In this document: in pieces, positions 18,001-25,927 of the stretch
How positions within the stretch are numbered: position 1 is the stretch's first letter
Layout: each line of letters starts with the position of its first letter
Source of the DNA: an uncultured Bacteroidales bacterium
GTDB taxonomy: Bacteria > Bacteroidota > Bacteroidia > Bacteroidales > UBA932
DNA length: 38,809 nucleotides
Assembly (NCBI GenBank): GCA_900319685.1
Contig: ONPI01000001.1
Span: 1 to 38,809 of the forward strand
Direction of reading: 5' to 3'
Notes under the pieces: generated by a model
What the model saw: the letters and a program-made list of their open reading frames with translations, nothing else
The model's database searches: none
Told to the model about the DNA's origin: nothing
Made by a program: the position numbers and the translations under genes

Positions 18001-18797
18001 AAGTTGAGGCCTTTCCCTTCGCGCCCGAGTTCCTTCCGCATCTTCAGGTAGAGCTTCAGGGTACCGTCTATGTCTTCCTTGATGAAGGAATCCTCGACAC
18101 CTACCTCTTCCAGTTCAGTCGTGAAAGTGGTATGGCGGCAATGGTCGCTCCAGTAGGTATCCAGTATCCTCAGCTCAGTCTCGTTCGGATCCCTGCCCTC
18201 CGAGGTGAAGTATCCGATCACTTCCTGGAGGTCTGCGACGCTCATCGCCAACCCCATCTTCTTGCAGAAAGCATCCCTTTCCGCGCCTTTCATATTCCTG
18301 AATCCCTCCAGTACCGGGACCTTCCTCACGGGAGCCTGCTCGCTGTCCGTAAGCTTCCCGAGATCTTTCGTCCTGGACTCGACAGGATTGATGTAGTAAT
18401 GGCGGATTTTCTCCAATGTCTCTTCCGTGGCATCTCCGTCCACTATCAGGAGCTTCGAGCTCTTGATGCTGATGCTGGCCTTCGGGTCGATCAGGTGGAC
18501 GCAGTCAACGGCCGAAGCTGCCCTCTGGTCAAACTGTCCCGGAAGGTACTCCACGGCTATGTACTTGGCGCCCTCGAGGTCGAGTGAGTCGGTTACGGAA
18601 TCGGTGACCAGCTCCCCGAACACGGTGTACCGGCTTTTCTCCAGAAGCTCGGGAGTAAAGCCGAACAGGTCATAGACATTCAGCAGCCGGAGCGTTTTCA
18701 ACTCCAGCTGCAGGTTTTCATTGAGTTCAGCCAGAAGGCTCTTTGCCTCTACCTGGAACTCAGGATATTTCTCCACGAAGATGCGGTAGTTGCTCAT
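15048..18797 (-). CDS. purL: Phosphoribosylformylglycinamidine synthase (large single-chain PurL)
   Basis: 1249 residues. Converts FGAR, glutamine and ATP to FGAM in purine synthesis. It is the long form with the glutaminase fused at the C-terminus, as in E. coli PurL, rather than the PurL/Q/S type. Visible: ETHNHPTEIEPFGGAATCLGG in the synthetase core, the two repeated ATP-binding halves, and the class I amidotransferase with nucleophile Cys in GICNGFQAL and His in SHGEGKF, plus the LSGGFSAGDEPDGSGKF segment. The start gives MSNYRIFVEKYPEF, the usual N-terminal PurS-like domain. Two small exported-protein genes precede it on the same strand with gaps under 25 bp. Confidence 0.97.
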   Translation of the reverse strand: MSNYRIFVEKYPEFQVEAKSLLAELNENLQLELKTLRLLNVYDLFGFTPELLEKSRYTVFGELVTDSVTDSLDLEGAKYIAVEYLPGQFDQRAASAVDCVHLIDPKASISIKSSKLLIVDGDATEETLEKIRHYYINPVESRTKDLGKLTDSEQAPVRKVPVLEGFRNMKGAERDAFCKKMGLAMSVADLQEVIGYFTSEGRDPNETELRILDTYWSDHCRHTTFTTELEEVGVEDSFIKEDIDGTLKLYLKMRKELGREGKGLNLMDMATIGARYLRKEGKLDNLEVSEENNACSIFIDVDVDGVVEKWLLQFKNETHNHPTEIEPFGGAATCLGGAIRDPLSGRSYVYQAMRVTGAGDIYKPVSETIPGKLPQKVITRKAAQGYSSYGNQIGLATTHVREIFHEGYTAKRMEVGAVVGAVKAADVRRESPAPGDVVLMLGGRTGRDGIGGATGSSKEHTEESLETCGSEVQKGNAPEERKLERLFRRPEVTRLIKKSNDFGAGGVSVAIGELTDGLDIWLDRVPVKYSGMNETELAISESQERMAVVVEAKDEEAFKKYCHEENIEVTHVAEVTDTQRMRMFYKDILAVDLKRSFIDSAGARHYSKAVIGKVEDTDPFYRDVPGKNLKEKLFANLQDPNVTCQKGLVEMFDSTIGRSTVLMPFGGELQATETQVSVQKLPVKGYTDTASMMAFGFNPDLCEWSPYHGAAYSFVEACSKVVAAGGNWETMRFSCQEYFERMNSDPKVWGKPAAALLGALKMQEEFGLASIGGKDSMSGSFETENGPINVPPTLIAFGITPVKASNVISPEMKWEGDKLYLVRHNPLDNRMPNVAQLKKNWNHIREKIEDGTIVAAWAVGFGGVAEALCKMSFGNAFGFDVKVSEEDLFNLGYGSIVVETDGDFDFENAVYLGEVTSGEDGNVRVNGVSVSIFELMDFNASLFRRVYPDSSEADSKRLLPRGMEGVKPFKAKKADLEYKGPKVDKVVAYLPVFPGTNCDYDTAKAFRKAGAEVRTTVFRNLTDQDVFDSIAEMRENIDNCQILMLSGGFSAGDEPDGSGKFIANVLNNEEIRSAIERLVARDGLILGICNGFQALVKSGLLPYGTGGKVDRHSPTLFRNDINRHVSQMVTTRVATTNSPWLRGMSIGDEHTIPVSHGEGKFVVSEEMARELFANGQVAFQYVDPITDEPTMESPYNPNGSYYAIEGIISPDGHILGKMGHSERYEDNLMKNIEADKEQPLFENAVRYFK

Positions 18798-18820
18798 ATC
18801 TTGTAGCGATGATAATGATA

Positions 18821-19363
18821 TCAGAAGTTAAGTGCCAGCCCGAAGCCTCCGGAAACTGTCTGCCCGAAGTTCAGGGAATATCCCTTCCGGACTCCGGGAT
18901 TCGTGTTGTAGGTGTCCGCAAGCGAACCCAGCTTGGCCCAGCCTGCAAAATCCATAGCCCCTCCGATCAGGCCGAAGGCGGCTCCGATCACTACACCCGG
19001 ATGCCTGCTGAAGAAGCCTTTCCCGAAAGGATCGCTCTCGAATATGCAGGACACCATGCTGCTGGCGGCATAGCTTGCGCCCAGTCCCCATATGTACTGT
19101 CCCCAGTCCTGGAGTTTCTGCGCGTTGACGTATTTCTTGTAGAAATCGTTGTTCACTTCCGCCGAAGACAGATAGGTGTTGGTGTTGGTGTGGATGAGCC
19201 GGCCATGGAAACGTTCCACGTCTCCCGGCGTGATGGTCGTTTCCTTCGCTGCGCTGTTGGGGGAGTAAAGGTCTTCGAGCTGGATGGCCTTGGTGTCTCC
19301 GCCCTGGGCGTGCAACGAAATAGCCGCAGCAAGGGCGATCATTGCGGTCAGAAGCCTTTTCAT
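18821..19363 (-). CDS. Small exported protein of unknown function
   Basis: 180 residues from ATG 19363 (a GTG directly before it is possible). Signal peptide MKRLLTAMIALAAAISLHAQ. The mature part has a glycine/alanine-rich hydrophobic stretch (GVVIGAAFGLIGGAMDFAGW, about residues 123-142) and ends with barrel-like SLNFGQTVSGGFGLALNF. It may be a small outer membrane or membrane-associated protein. It sits 12 bp after the DUF4412-type gene and 23 bp before purL. No family recognised. Confidence 0.65.
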   Translation of the reverse strand: MKRLLTAMIALAAAISLHAQGGDTKAIQLEDLYSPNSAAKETTITPGDVERFHGRLIHTNTNTYLSSAEVNNDFYKKYVNAQKLQDWGQYIWGLGASYAASSMVSCIFESDPFGKGFFSRHPGVVIGAAFGLIGGAMDFAGWAKLGSLADTYNTNPGVRKGYSLNFGQTVSGGFGLALNF

Positions 19364-19375
19364 CACAAACGGGTT

Positions 19376-19960
19376 TTACTTGAACTTAGGAATGTCGAAA
19401 ACCTGAGGGAGCACCATCGCATCCTCCTGGAACTCGGTCATCGTGATCACGATCTTATAGCCCTGGACCTCGGTCACGGTCTTGAAAGCTATTCCCTTGT
19501 AAACCGATACCGTAAGGTTCGCCTTCATTCCCTGAACCTCGTTCTCTACGGAATAAACGGTGCATTCCTTGCCGAGCAGAGTCTCTTTACCGATTTCCTT
19601 GATCTTGTACTTCTCTACGTCTGCATCGCTGATTTCCAGGAAGTTGACCTGCTCCTGGACCGGAGTTTCCTCCACCTGCTTCATAGTGTAGTTGACCTGC
19701 CAGGACTTCCCTTCCTTGCTGATGACGGCAGTCTCGAACTTCCCCATACCCGGAACATCCATCGTTACCTTCTGGCATTCAAGGGCTCCGTAATTGTCAA
19801 TATACCCGGTTGTTTCGATGGTCTGTCCCATCATGTCGGTGTTCATCTTGGTAATTGCGGACTTGAATCCGTATTTCTTTGCGCCCTGGGCGGCATCCTG
19901 TGCGTAAGCGCCGAGGGAAACCAAAAGAAGCAAACTGAGTAATAATGATTTGGCTTTCAT
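19376..19960 (-). CDS. Exported DUF4412-like protein
   Basis: 194 residues. Signal peptide ends AYAQ (about residue 21). The mature chain is an all-beta pattern with YGFKSAITKMNTDMMGQTIETTGYID, then repeated short strands to VFDIPKFK, resembling the DUF4412/LolA-like layer proteins common in Bacteroidetes. The motif KEIGKETLLGKECTVY (a conserved G-C in the family) supports this. It heads the minus-strand run leading into purL, with a TATCTTTA -7 box about 28 nt upstream. Biochemical role unknown. Confidence 0.65.
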   Translation of the reverse strand: MKAKSLLLSLLLLVSLGAYAQDAAQGAKKYGFKSAITKMNTDMMGQTIETTGYIDNYGALECQKVTMDVPGMGKFETAVISKEGKSWQVNYTMKQVEETPVQEQVNFLEISDADVEKYKIKEIGKETLLGKECTVYSVENEVQGMKANLTVSVYKGIAFKTVTEVQGYKIVITMTEFQEDAMVLPQVFDIPKFK

Positions 19961-19987
19961 TGTCTGATGATGTTTAATTCTAACTCG

Positions 19988-19995
19988 TAAAGATA
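19988..19995 (-). promoter_or_regulatory. -7 box for the purL-containing minus-strand run
   Basis: Minus strand TATCTTTA, one base from TAnnTTTG, 28 nt before ATG 19960. It is divergent from the box at 20009-20016. Confidence 0.45.
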
Positions 19996-20008
19996 ATCAA
20001 AATAAATG

Positions 20009-20016
20009 TATCTTTG
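20009..20016 (+). promoter_or_regulatory. -7 box for the DUF4886 gene, probably leaderless
   Basis: TATCTTTG, an exact TAnnTTTG match, ends only 5 nt before ATG 20022. With the usual start 5-8 nt after the box, the mRNA would begin at or next to its start codon. Confidence 0.6.
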
Positions 20017-20021
20017 TAATC

Positions 20022-22175
20022 ATGCGGATTACTAAAGACATATTTTATATTGTTCCATCATTGCTCCTGGCAGGACTGACACTCCTTTCCTGCCACCGGA
20101 AAGAACCTGTTCAGCCGGAGAAGGAGCCATCCATCATAGAGTTTACCGACGGATCTTCCGAGAATATCCTTTTCGGCCTGGACGGAGGCTCGCAGACCAT
20201 TTCATTCAAGACGAACTACGTTTGGTCGGCTTCTTTTGCAAGCGAACCGGCCGGCGGGTGGTGTTCCATCAGCCCGGCTGAAGGTCCTGCCGGATCGAAC
20301 TCGATCAAGGTGACGGCGTCCGGTAATACTTCTCCGGATGAGCGCACGGCCTCTTTCAAGATCCGGTCGGGTGATGTCGAGAAGACGGTTACGGTCACCC
20401 AGAAGCCCTCTGATGCGATATCCATAGCATCCACCAGGATCGAATTCAATCCTGAGGGTGGGACCAGGTTGATAACGGCCAAGTCCGGTTATCCGTGCCA
20501 GGCCTCGGTATCGGAAGATGCCAGGTCATGGATCAGCATCCTTTCCGTCCGGGCGGTTACCACGGAGGTCAGCATTTCGGTCAGCAAGAACGAATCCGTC
20601 GATAACCGTAGGGGTATAGTCACCATTACCAACGAGGAAGGAGGTGTCGAGGAGGTGGTCGTATTCCAGACAGGTGTACAGCCTGTACTGACTTTGTCGA
20701 GCAAGCAGGTTGACATGCCTGCGGCCGGGGGAGAGTTCGAAGTGACCGTGACGAGTAACGTCGATATCGAGGTCTCCGTCCCTTCAGGGTCTTCCTGGGT
20801 CAGGGAGGACAGGTCCAGGGCGGATGTTACGAAGGAATATCACTTCATCGTCGATCCGAACGGCAGTACCCAGCAGCGTTCGGCCACGATAACGTTTGCC
20901 AACAAGGATAGGGGGCTCTCCCAGTCCCTGACCGTCAACCAGAAAGGTGCCCGGGAGGAAGGCTCGATCCATATCCTGGCCATCGGGAACAGTTTCTCCG
21001 TCGATGCGATGGAATATCTTTGCCAGATACTGCTCCAGGCCGGTTACAAGTCCGTCAAGCTCGGGAACCTGTACATCGGAGGATGCACCCTCAAGACCCA
21101 CGCCGAGAACATAGCCAACGGTTTCAAGGCTTATACTTACTACACCACTACGACCGGGACATGGTCCAGTGTCGGCAATTACAACAGCGTGGATGCCATC
21201 AGGAGCGAATCCTGGGATTACATCTCCATGCAGCAGGCCAGCGGTGTCTCAGGAATGCCTGACAGTTACGAGCCGCATCTGGGCACGTTGGTCTCAATGG
21301 TCCGGCAACTTGCACCGGAGGCAACCTTGATGTGGCATATGACCTGGGCATATCAGTCGACATCCACCCATTCGGAATTCCCTAATTACGGAAATGACCA
21401 GATGAGGATGTATAACGCCATCGTTTCGACCGTCAAGTCCAAGGTGCTGACGAAGCCTGAATTCAAGTTCGTCATCCCTTCCGGAACCGCCATCCAGAAT
21501 CTGAGGACCAGCCTGTACGGAGACACCCTTACCCGGGACGGCTATCACCTGAGCAAAGATGTCGGCCGGTTCGCAGCTGCCTTGATGTGGGCTAAGCAGA
21601 TATCAGGATGCGACCTCTCAAAGATCACGTGGCATCCATCCGCATATACTTATACTGAGAATCAGATCGGCGCCATCAAGGAAGCGGTCGAGAATGCATA
21701 CGCGCATCCGTTCGAGGTGACTCAGTCAACCTTCCGGGACGACTACGTGGAGCCGGAAGCCGGTCTTGTCGATATCCTTAAGGCAAACGGCTATGACCCT
21801 GAGAATTATGATGCTCTGAATCTGGGAGTGACCAAGGTGGCATACTATAATTCATCCACCGGCAATGCAAATCTGAGCACGGATAAGAGGGCCTATGCGG
21901 CCACCCGTCTTTTCCAAAAGCCGGAGATCCCGAACGGATCCATAATAGTCCAGAAGCCTGGCTACCAGTACCGTCCGGAAGGATGGACGGCACTGAACCA
22001 GAAGACAAATCCTCGCCCGGGTGTCGTCCAGGACCAGATTGTCGTAGTCGATGATGCTTGGTGGGGGAACTTCAATTACCGCGGATTCAACCTCTCCAAA
22101 ACCGGAGCCCCTTCCCTGTCCGATGCAGAGCAGGCGCAGTTGGAGAAATCTTTCGGAATATTCGTTCCGAGATAG
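20022..22175 (+). CDS. Lipoprotein with three BACON domains and a DUF4886 SGNH-like hydrolase domain
   Basis: 717 residues. The N-terminus MRITKDIFYIVPSLLLAGLTLLSC has a lipobox Cys at 24. Three BACON domains follow (about 38-130, 130-220, 225-312; each has a GGxxxxxxxS strand and a W in the third strand). BACON modules are thought to bind glycans or mucin. Residues about 318-530 are DUF4886, related to SGNH esterases: AIGNSFSVDA carries the likely nucleophile Ser, GGCTLKTH and DYISMQQASG match later blocks, and DGYHLS supplies the likely Asp/His pair. The last 120 residues form an unrecognised beta domain. The likely role is surface deacylation of a polysaccharide. It converges on the esterase of the nag operon with a 2-bp gap. 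Confidence 0.85.
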   Translation: MRITKDIFYIVPSLLLAGLTLLSCHRKEPVQPEKEPSIIEFTDGSSENILFGLDGGSQTISFKTNYVWSASFASEPAGGWCSISPAEGPAGSNSIKVTASGNTSPDERTASFKIRSGDVEKTVTVTQKPSDAISIASTRIEFNPEGGTRLITAKSGYPCQASVSEDARSWISILSVRAVTTEVSISVSKNESVDNRRGIVTITNEEGGVEEVVVFQTGVQPVLTLSSKQVDMPAAGGEFEVTVTSNVDIEVSVPSGSSWVREDRSRADVTKEYHFIVDPNGSTQQRSATITFANKDRGLSQSLTVNQKGAREEGSIHILAIGNSFSVDAMEYLCQILLQAGYKSVKLGNLYIGGCTLKTHAENIANGFKAYTYYTTTTGTWSSVGNYNSVDAIRSESWDYISMQQASGVSGMPDSYEPHLGTLVSMVRQLAPEATLMWHMTWAYQSTSTHSEFPNYGNDQMRMYNAIVSTVKSKVLTKPEFKFVIPSGTAIQNLRTSLYGDTLTRDGYHLSKDVGRFAAALMWAKQISGCDLSKITWHPSAYTYTENQIGAIKEAVENAYAHPFEVTQSTFRDDYVEPEAGLVDILKANGYDPENYDALNLGVTKVAYYNSSTGNANLSTDKRAYAATRLFQKPEIPNGSIIVQKPGYQYRPEGWTALNQKTNPRPGVVQDQIVVVDDAWWGNFNYRGFNLSKTGAPSLSDAEQAQLEKSFGIFVPR

Positions 22176-22177
22176 GG

Positions 22178-23059
22178 TCAGTCCAACCAGAGGGAGAAGA
22201 ACTGCCAGATTTCCTCGCAGGTGTCCATGTCGTCCAGGGCCCAGCTGTGCTTCCCGTCGATGACCTTGTAGAGACGCACTTCCGTAGGGCGTCCGTTCGC
22301 TGCCGGCTTTCCTTTCCCGAAATTGTATAGTATTACTTGGTTATGTTCCTCTCGCAGAGGTAGTTCCGTTACTGTCTCAGTAGTACATCCGGCAGCGGTG
22401 ACCACACGTGCGACGGCAACCGGCACCGGGAGATAAGCCCCCCAGCCTCCGCTGTTGTCAGGGTCGCCGTACCATTCGGAAGTATGGTCGGCGGTGCCGT
22501 GGACTTCCATGAAAGGAACCGGATGGCTATAGGAATATTCCCGGGCAATCCATTCCATCGTGAGTCCCGCTATTGATGCTATCGCCTTGAAAGCCTTGGG
22601 CTTGCGCATGGCGGTAAAGTAGCACATCTCGCCCCCGTTGGACATTCCCGTCAGGAAGGTATTCCCGGAGTCGAGGCCGTTCTCCCTGCACACCTTCTTG
22701 GCCAGGGCGCAGATGAACTTGACATCGTCGGTCTTCATTCCTTCCTGCTTCGGGTAGCCTACGTTCCATCCGGTTTTGCCTGAAGGGTCCTTCTCACCTT
22801 GCGGATAGCAGACTGCGAATCCGTATCTGTCGGCCACGTCCATCATCTCCTTCCTGCCTTTCAGGGCAGAGCCGCCGTAGCCGTGGAGCACCATCACCAG
22901 CGGAGCTTTTTCCTTGAGGCCCTGCGGGGTGTAAAGATAATATTCCCTTTCGAAGCCCTGGAACTTCATGGTGTGGCGGGTGCACCTTTCCTGAACGCCC
23001 TGGCCCCAGGCTGCCAGGCCCAGGGTCAGAACGATGGATATTGCTATGAGTCTTCTCAT
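22178..23059 (-). CDS. Secreted alpha/beta-hydrolase, PHB depolymerase/feruloyl esterase-like
   Basis: 293 residues with a signal peptide ending AAWGQ. The LpqC/esterase-PHB fold is seen as LVMVLHGYGGSA (oxyanion hole), GMSNGGEMCY with the nucleophile Ser in G-x-S-x-G, Asp in EVHGTADHTSEWYG, and His in GKHSWAL. All triad residues are present. Relatives cleave acetyl, feruloyl or polyester bonds; substrate here is unknown. Its ATG overlaps the nagB stop (ATGA, 23056-23059), indicating translational coupling, so an esterified amino-sugar polymer is a reasonable guess. Confidence 0.85.
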   Translation of the reverse strand: MRRLIAISIVLTLGLAAWGQGVQERCTRHTMKFQGFEREYYLYTPQGLKEKAPLVMVLHGYGGSALKGRKEMMDVADRYGFAVCYPQGEKDPSGKTGWNVGYPKQEGMKTDDVKFICALAKKVCRENGLDSGNTFLTGMSNGGEMCYFTAMRKPKAFKAIASIAGLTMEWIAREYSYSHPVPFMEVHGTADHTSEWYGDPDNSGGWGAYLPVPVAVARVVTAAGCTTETVTELPLREEHNQVILYNFGKGKPAANGRPTEVRLYKVIDGKHSWALDDMDTCEEIWQFFSLWLD

Positions 23060-23853
23060 TTCCCGCTTTCAGCCGCCTCCACAGCTTTGAAATAACGGTA
23101 TGAGTTCACTTTAAGCTCGCCTGCGGCAGGTTCGTCGAGTACCACGATTCCGTTCTCGTGGAGCTGCAGGGCTGAAAGGGTGACATAATGGCTTACCGGG
23201 CCTTCGATGGCTGCCTTGACGGCGCGGGCCTTCTTGCTGCCGAATGCCAGGATCAGTACCTCGTCGGCGCTGCAGACCGTGGATATACCCACTGACATCG
23301 CCTGCTTCGGGACCTTGTCCGGATCGTTGTCGAAGAAACGTGCGTTCACTTCCAGGGTGTCCTGTGTCAGTGTCATCACCCTTGTCCTTGAGTTCAGGGA
23401 CGAGAACGGCTCGTTGAATGCGAGGTGGCCGTCTTCGCCGACTCCGCCGAGGAAAAGGTCGATGCCGCCTGCGTCCAGGATAGCCAGTTCATATTCTTCG
23501 CACTCCTTGTCCAGGTCAGGGGCATTGCCGTTGAGGATGTGGATGTTTTCCCTCGGGATGTCGATATGGTCGAAGAGGTTCTTGTACATGAAGCTGTGGT
23601 AGCTCTCCGGATGGCTCTCAGGAAGGCCGACATATTCATCCATGTTGAAGGTGATCACGTTCTTGAACGAGACCTCTCCGGCTTTGAACATCTTGATCAG
23701 CTCCGCATATACATCCAGGGGAGTGGATCCTGTAGGGAGTCCGAGCACGAACGGCCTGTCGGTCTGCGAGGCCTTCCACTTGATGGCTTCGACTATGTGG
23801 CGGGCCGCCCAGACGGAGCCCTCTTTCTTTGTGTCTCTGATTATTACTTTCAT
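23056..23853 (-). CDS. nagB: Glucosamine-6-phosphate deaminase
   Basis: 265 residues, matching the 266 of E. coli NagB. Converts glucosamine-6-phosphate to fructose-6-phosphate and ammonia. Conserved: GLPTGSTPLDVYAEL (phosphate loop), TFNMDEYVGL with catalytic Asp, and GGVGEDGHLAFNEP with the Asp, His and Glu of the active site, all intact. It is the second gene of the operon, 23 bp after the NagB-like/PIG-L fusion and overlapping the esterase. This intact copy makes the divergent NagB-like domain upstream stand out. Confidence 0.96.
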   Translation of the reverse strand: MKVIIRDTKKEGSVWAARHIVEAIKWKASQTDRPFVLGLPTGSTPLDVYAELIKMFKAGEVSFKNVITFNMDEYVGLPESHPESYHSFMYKNLFDHIDIPRENIHILNGNAPDLDKECEEYELAILDAGGIDLFLGGVGEDGHLAFNEPFSSLNSRTRVMTLTQDTLEVNARFFDNDPDKVPKQAMSVGISTVCSADEVLILAFGSKKARAVKAAIEGPVSHYVTLSALQLHENGIVVLDEPAAGELKVNSYRYFKAVEAAESGK

Positions 23854-23876
23854 GTCAATGGATATTGTAAGGTGTT

Positions 23877-25811
23877 TTATCTCAGTTTCAGGAATACCTC
23901 GAATGCCTGGTATTCGGCCATTCCGAGTTCATCATACAGCTTTGCGGTGTTCTGGGTGCGTTCTTCAGCCCTCTGCCAGAACTCTCTCGGATCGTCCCCC
24001 GGGAAAGGAACGATGTCCTTCTGGGATAGATGCCTGAATATGGCGTGGCGTTTCTCGATGAGCTCGTCCGGGCTGAGCGGGACTGCCATGTCGACCCTCC
24101 AGAGCTCCCATTCCATCCAAGCGCCCCTGTAGAGCCAGATGGTGGTATCTTCCAACCAGTAGTTGCCTTCTTCCTTCAGCTGCTCGATAGCTTCGAGGGC
24201 AGCTTCCGTGCAGACCCTGTGCGTCCCGTGCGGGTCGGCGAGGTCACCGGCCATGTAGATCTGGTCCGGACGTACCTTTGTTATGAGCTCCTTGATGATG
24301 TCCAGGTCAGCCTGGGTCCGCGGGAACTTGGTCACGCCTCCCGATTCGTAGAACGGCAGGTTGAGGAAGTGGGCGTTGGTGTCGGCGTCCAGGCCGAAAC
24401 TGTGCACGGCAGCACGGGCTTCGCTGCGCCGGATCGCGGCCTTGAGGGCAAGGAGCCTTGCCGGTTCAGGTTCGCCCGGCTTCTTGGAGGCGATCGCCTT
24501 CTTGACTTCTTCCACCTTATCCCCGAAACCGAGCTGGCCGACGGCATCCATATGTTGGAGCACCACGTCGTCATGGACGGCCAGGTCTCCCGAAGTCTCG
24601 TAGGCTACATGCACGTCGTGACCCTGATGTACGAGGCGGATGAAAGTACCGCCCATGGAGATCACGTCGTCATCCGGATGAGGCGAGAATATAAGTACAG
24701 TCTTGGGGAACGGCTTGGATTTGACCGGCCTAGTGGTGTCGTCAGCATCAGGCTTGCCTCCGGGCCATCCTGTGATCGTATGCTGGAAGTCGTTGAATAC
24801 ATCGATGTTGATCTTGTCGAAAGGGCCGTGCAGGTCCAGAAGCTCCCCGAGGGAGTTCTCCAGGTAGTTCTGCTGCGTGAGCTTCAGGATAGGCTTGCCC
24901 ACTTTCTGGCAGAGCCATACGACGGCCTTGCGGATCAGCGTCGGAGTCCAGTTGCATGGACCGACCATCCATGGGGCTACGTTCCTGGTCAGCAGGGAAG
25001 CGGCCATCTCGTCCGTAAAGAAGGTGATGTTGTCGTGGCGCTGGAGGAAAGATGCCGGGCAGTAAGGGTCGACAGTGTCTTCGACGACCTTCTTGACGAT
25101 GTGGGCCTTGCTTTCTCCCCATGCCATCAGTATTATCCTCCTGGCACTCATCATCGTACCGACTCCGATGGTGATCGCGGATTTCGGTGTCGCGGTGATT
25201 TCACCGTTGAAACTCCTCGCCTGCCGTTTCCTGGACTGGTACGACAGAGGCACAGTGCGGGTCCTGCTCTTCTCGGACGAACCGGATTCGTTGAAACCGA
25301 CCTGACCGCTTTCTCCGACTCCCATGACGAGGATGTCGATGCCTCTCGCCAGCTTGTCGAACTCTGCACAATAGTCGGAAACCTTCTCCTGCGGAACCGT
25401 TCCGTCCGGGATGTGTACATTCTGCGGGTTCACGTCGACATTGTCAAGGAAAGCCCTCTTGAGCCGGTTGTTGCGGCTTTGCGGGGCATCCTTTTCACAA
25501 GGGTAGTATTCGTCGATCGAGAATACTTCGACGTTGGCGAAGGAAACCTCTCCGTCACGGAACTTCCTGGTAAGCACCTGGTAAAGGGATACAGGAGTCA
25601 CTCCGGTGGAGAGGCCGAGCTTGAACGGGCGCGGTATTCCTGATTTGGAATGGTCGGCGATGGCTTTCGTGATGATTTCCGCCACTTTTTCGCTGGCGGA
25701 TGCAGCATCGTCCGAAATCTCGGTGGTTATCCTTTCGAATGAATGGAGGATACCTTTCGGCAGGTTATCCTCAATCAATCCACCGTCCTTTGGGAGATAG
25801 AAATGTTTCAT
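23877..25811 (-). CDS. Fusion of a divergent NagB-like domain with a PIG-L (LmbE) deacetylase
   Basis: 644 residues. The N-terminal half (about 30-290) is NagB/SugI-like: GLSTGVTPVSLYQVL and FSIDEYYP. The catalytic block reads GVGESGQVGFNES where active NagB has G.DGH.AFNEP, so the Asp and His are replaced by Ser and Gln. Residues about 370-570 are a PIG-L/LmbE zinc deacetylase: FSPHPDDDVISMGG and DPHGTHRV give the metal ligands. Such fusions of about 640-660 residues are known in Bacteroides and are usually annotated as glucosamine-6-phosphate deaminase. The intact deacetylase half suggests removal of an N-acetyl group from an amino sugar, with the NagB-like half perhaps sensing or binding sugar phosphate. 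First gene of the operon. Confidence 0.88.
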   Translation of the reverse strand: MKHFYLPKDGGLIEDNLPKGILHSFERITTEISDDAASASEKVAEIITKAIADHSKSGIPRPFKLGLSTGVTPVSLYQVLTRKFRDGEVSFANVEVFSIDEYYPCEKDAPQSRNNRLKRAFLDNVDVNPQNVHIPDGTVPQEKVSDYCAEFDKLARGIDILVMGVGESGQVGFNESGSSEKSRTRTVPLSYQSRKRQARSFNGEITATPKSAITIGVGTMMSARRIILMAWGESKAHIVKKVVEDTVDPYCPASFLQRHDNITFFTDEMAASLLTRNVAPWMVGPCNWTPTLIRKAVVWLCQKVGKPILKLTQQNYLENSLGELLDLHGPFDKINIDVFNDFQHTITGWPGGKPDADDTTRPVKSKPFPKTVLIFSPHPDDDVISMGGTFIRLVHQGHDVHVAYETSGDLAVHDDVVLQHMDAVGQLGFGDKVEEVKKAIASKKPGEPEPARLLALKAAIRRSEARAAVHSFGLDADTNAHFLNLPFYESGGVTKFPRTQADLDIIKELITKVRPDQIYMAGDLADPHGTHRVCTEAALEAIEQLKEEGNYWLEDTTIWLYRGAWMEWELWRVDMAVPLSPDELIEKRHAIFRHLSQKDIVPFPGDDPREFWQRAEERTQNTAKLYDELGMAEYQAFEVFLKLR

Positions 25812-25851
25812 TTGAGCTCGATGGGTTTCGTTGTATGTGATATGTTTCGCT

Positions 25852-25888
25852 GTCCCTCAGGGACCGAAGCTCCTGGAATATGTATTCC
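25852..25888. promoter_or_regulatory. Two palindromes upstream of the nag operon (candidate operators)
   Basis: GTCCCT-C-AGGGAC (25852-25864) and GGAATA-TG-TATTCC (25875-25888) are perfect inverted repeats in the 116-bp spacer between the minus-strand YpfJ gene and the fusion gene. Such sites could bind a dimeric repressor; no regulator is encoded nearby. Confidence 0.4.
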
Positions 25889-25927
25889 CGCAGGATGCCG
25901 GCTGCGGGGCCCGGTCAGATATGCCTG

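Noticed and set aside
24030..25643. 537-codon open frame on the plus strand
   Set aside because: It is antisense to the NagB/PIG-L fusion gene and shows no family features; high-GC codon bias opens the opposite frame.
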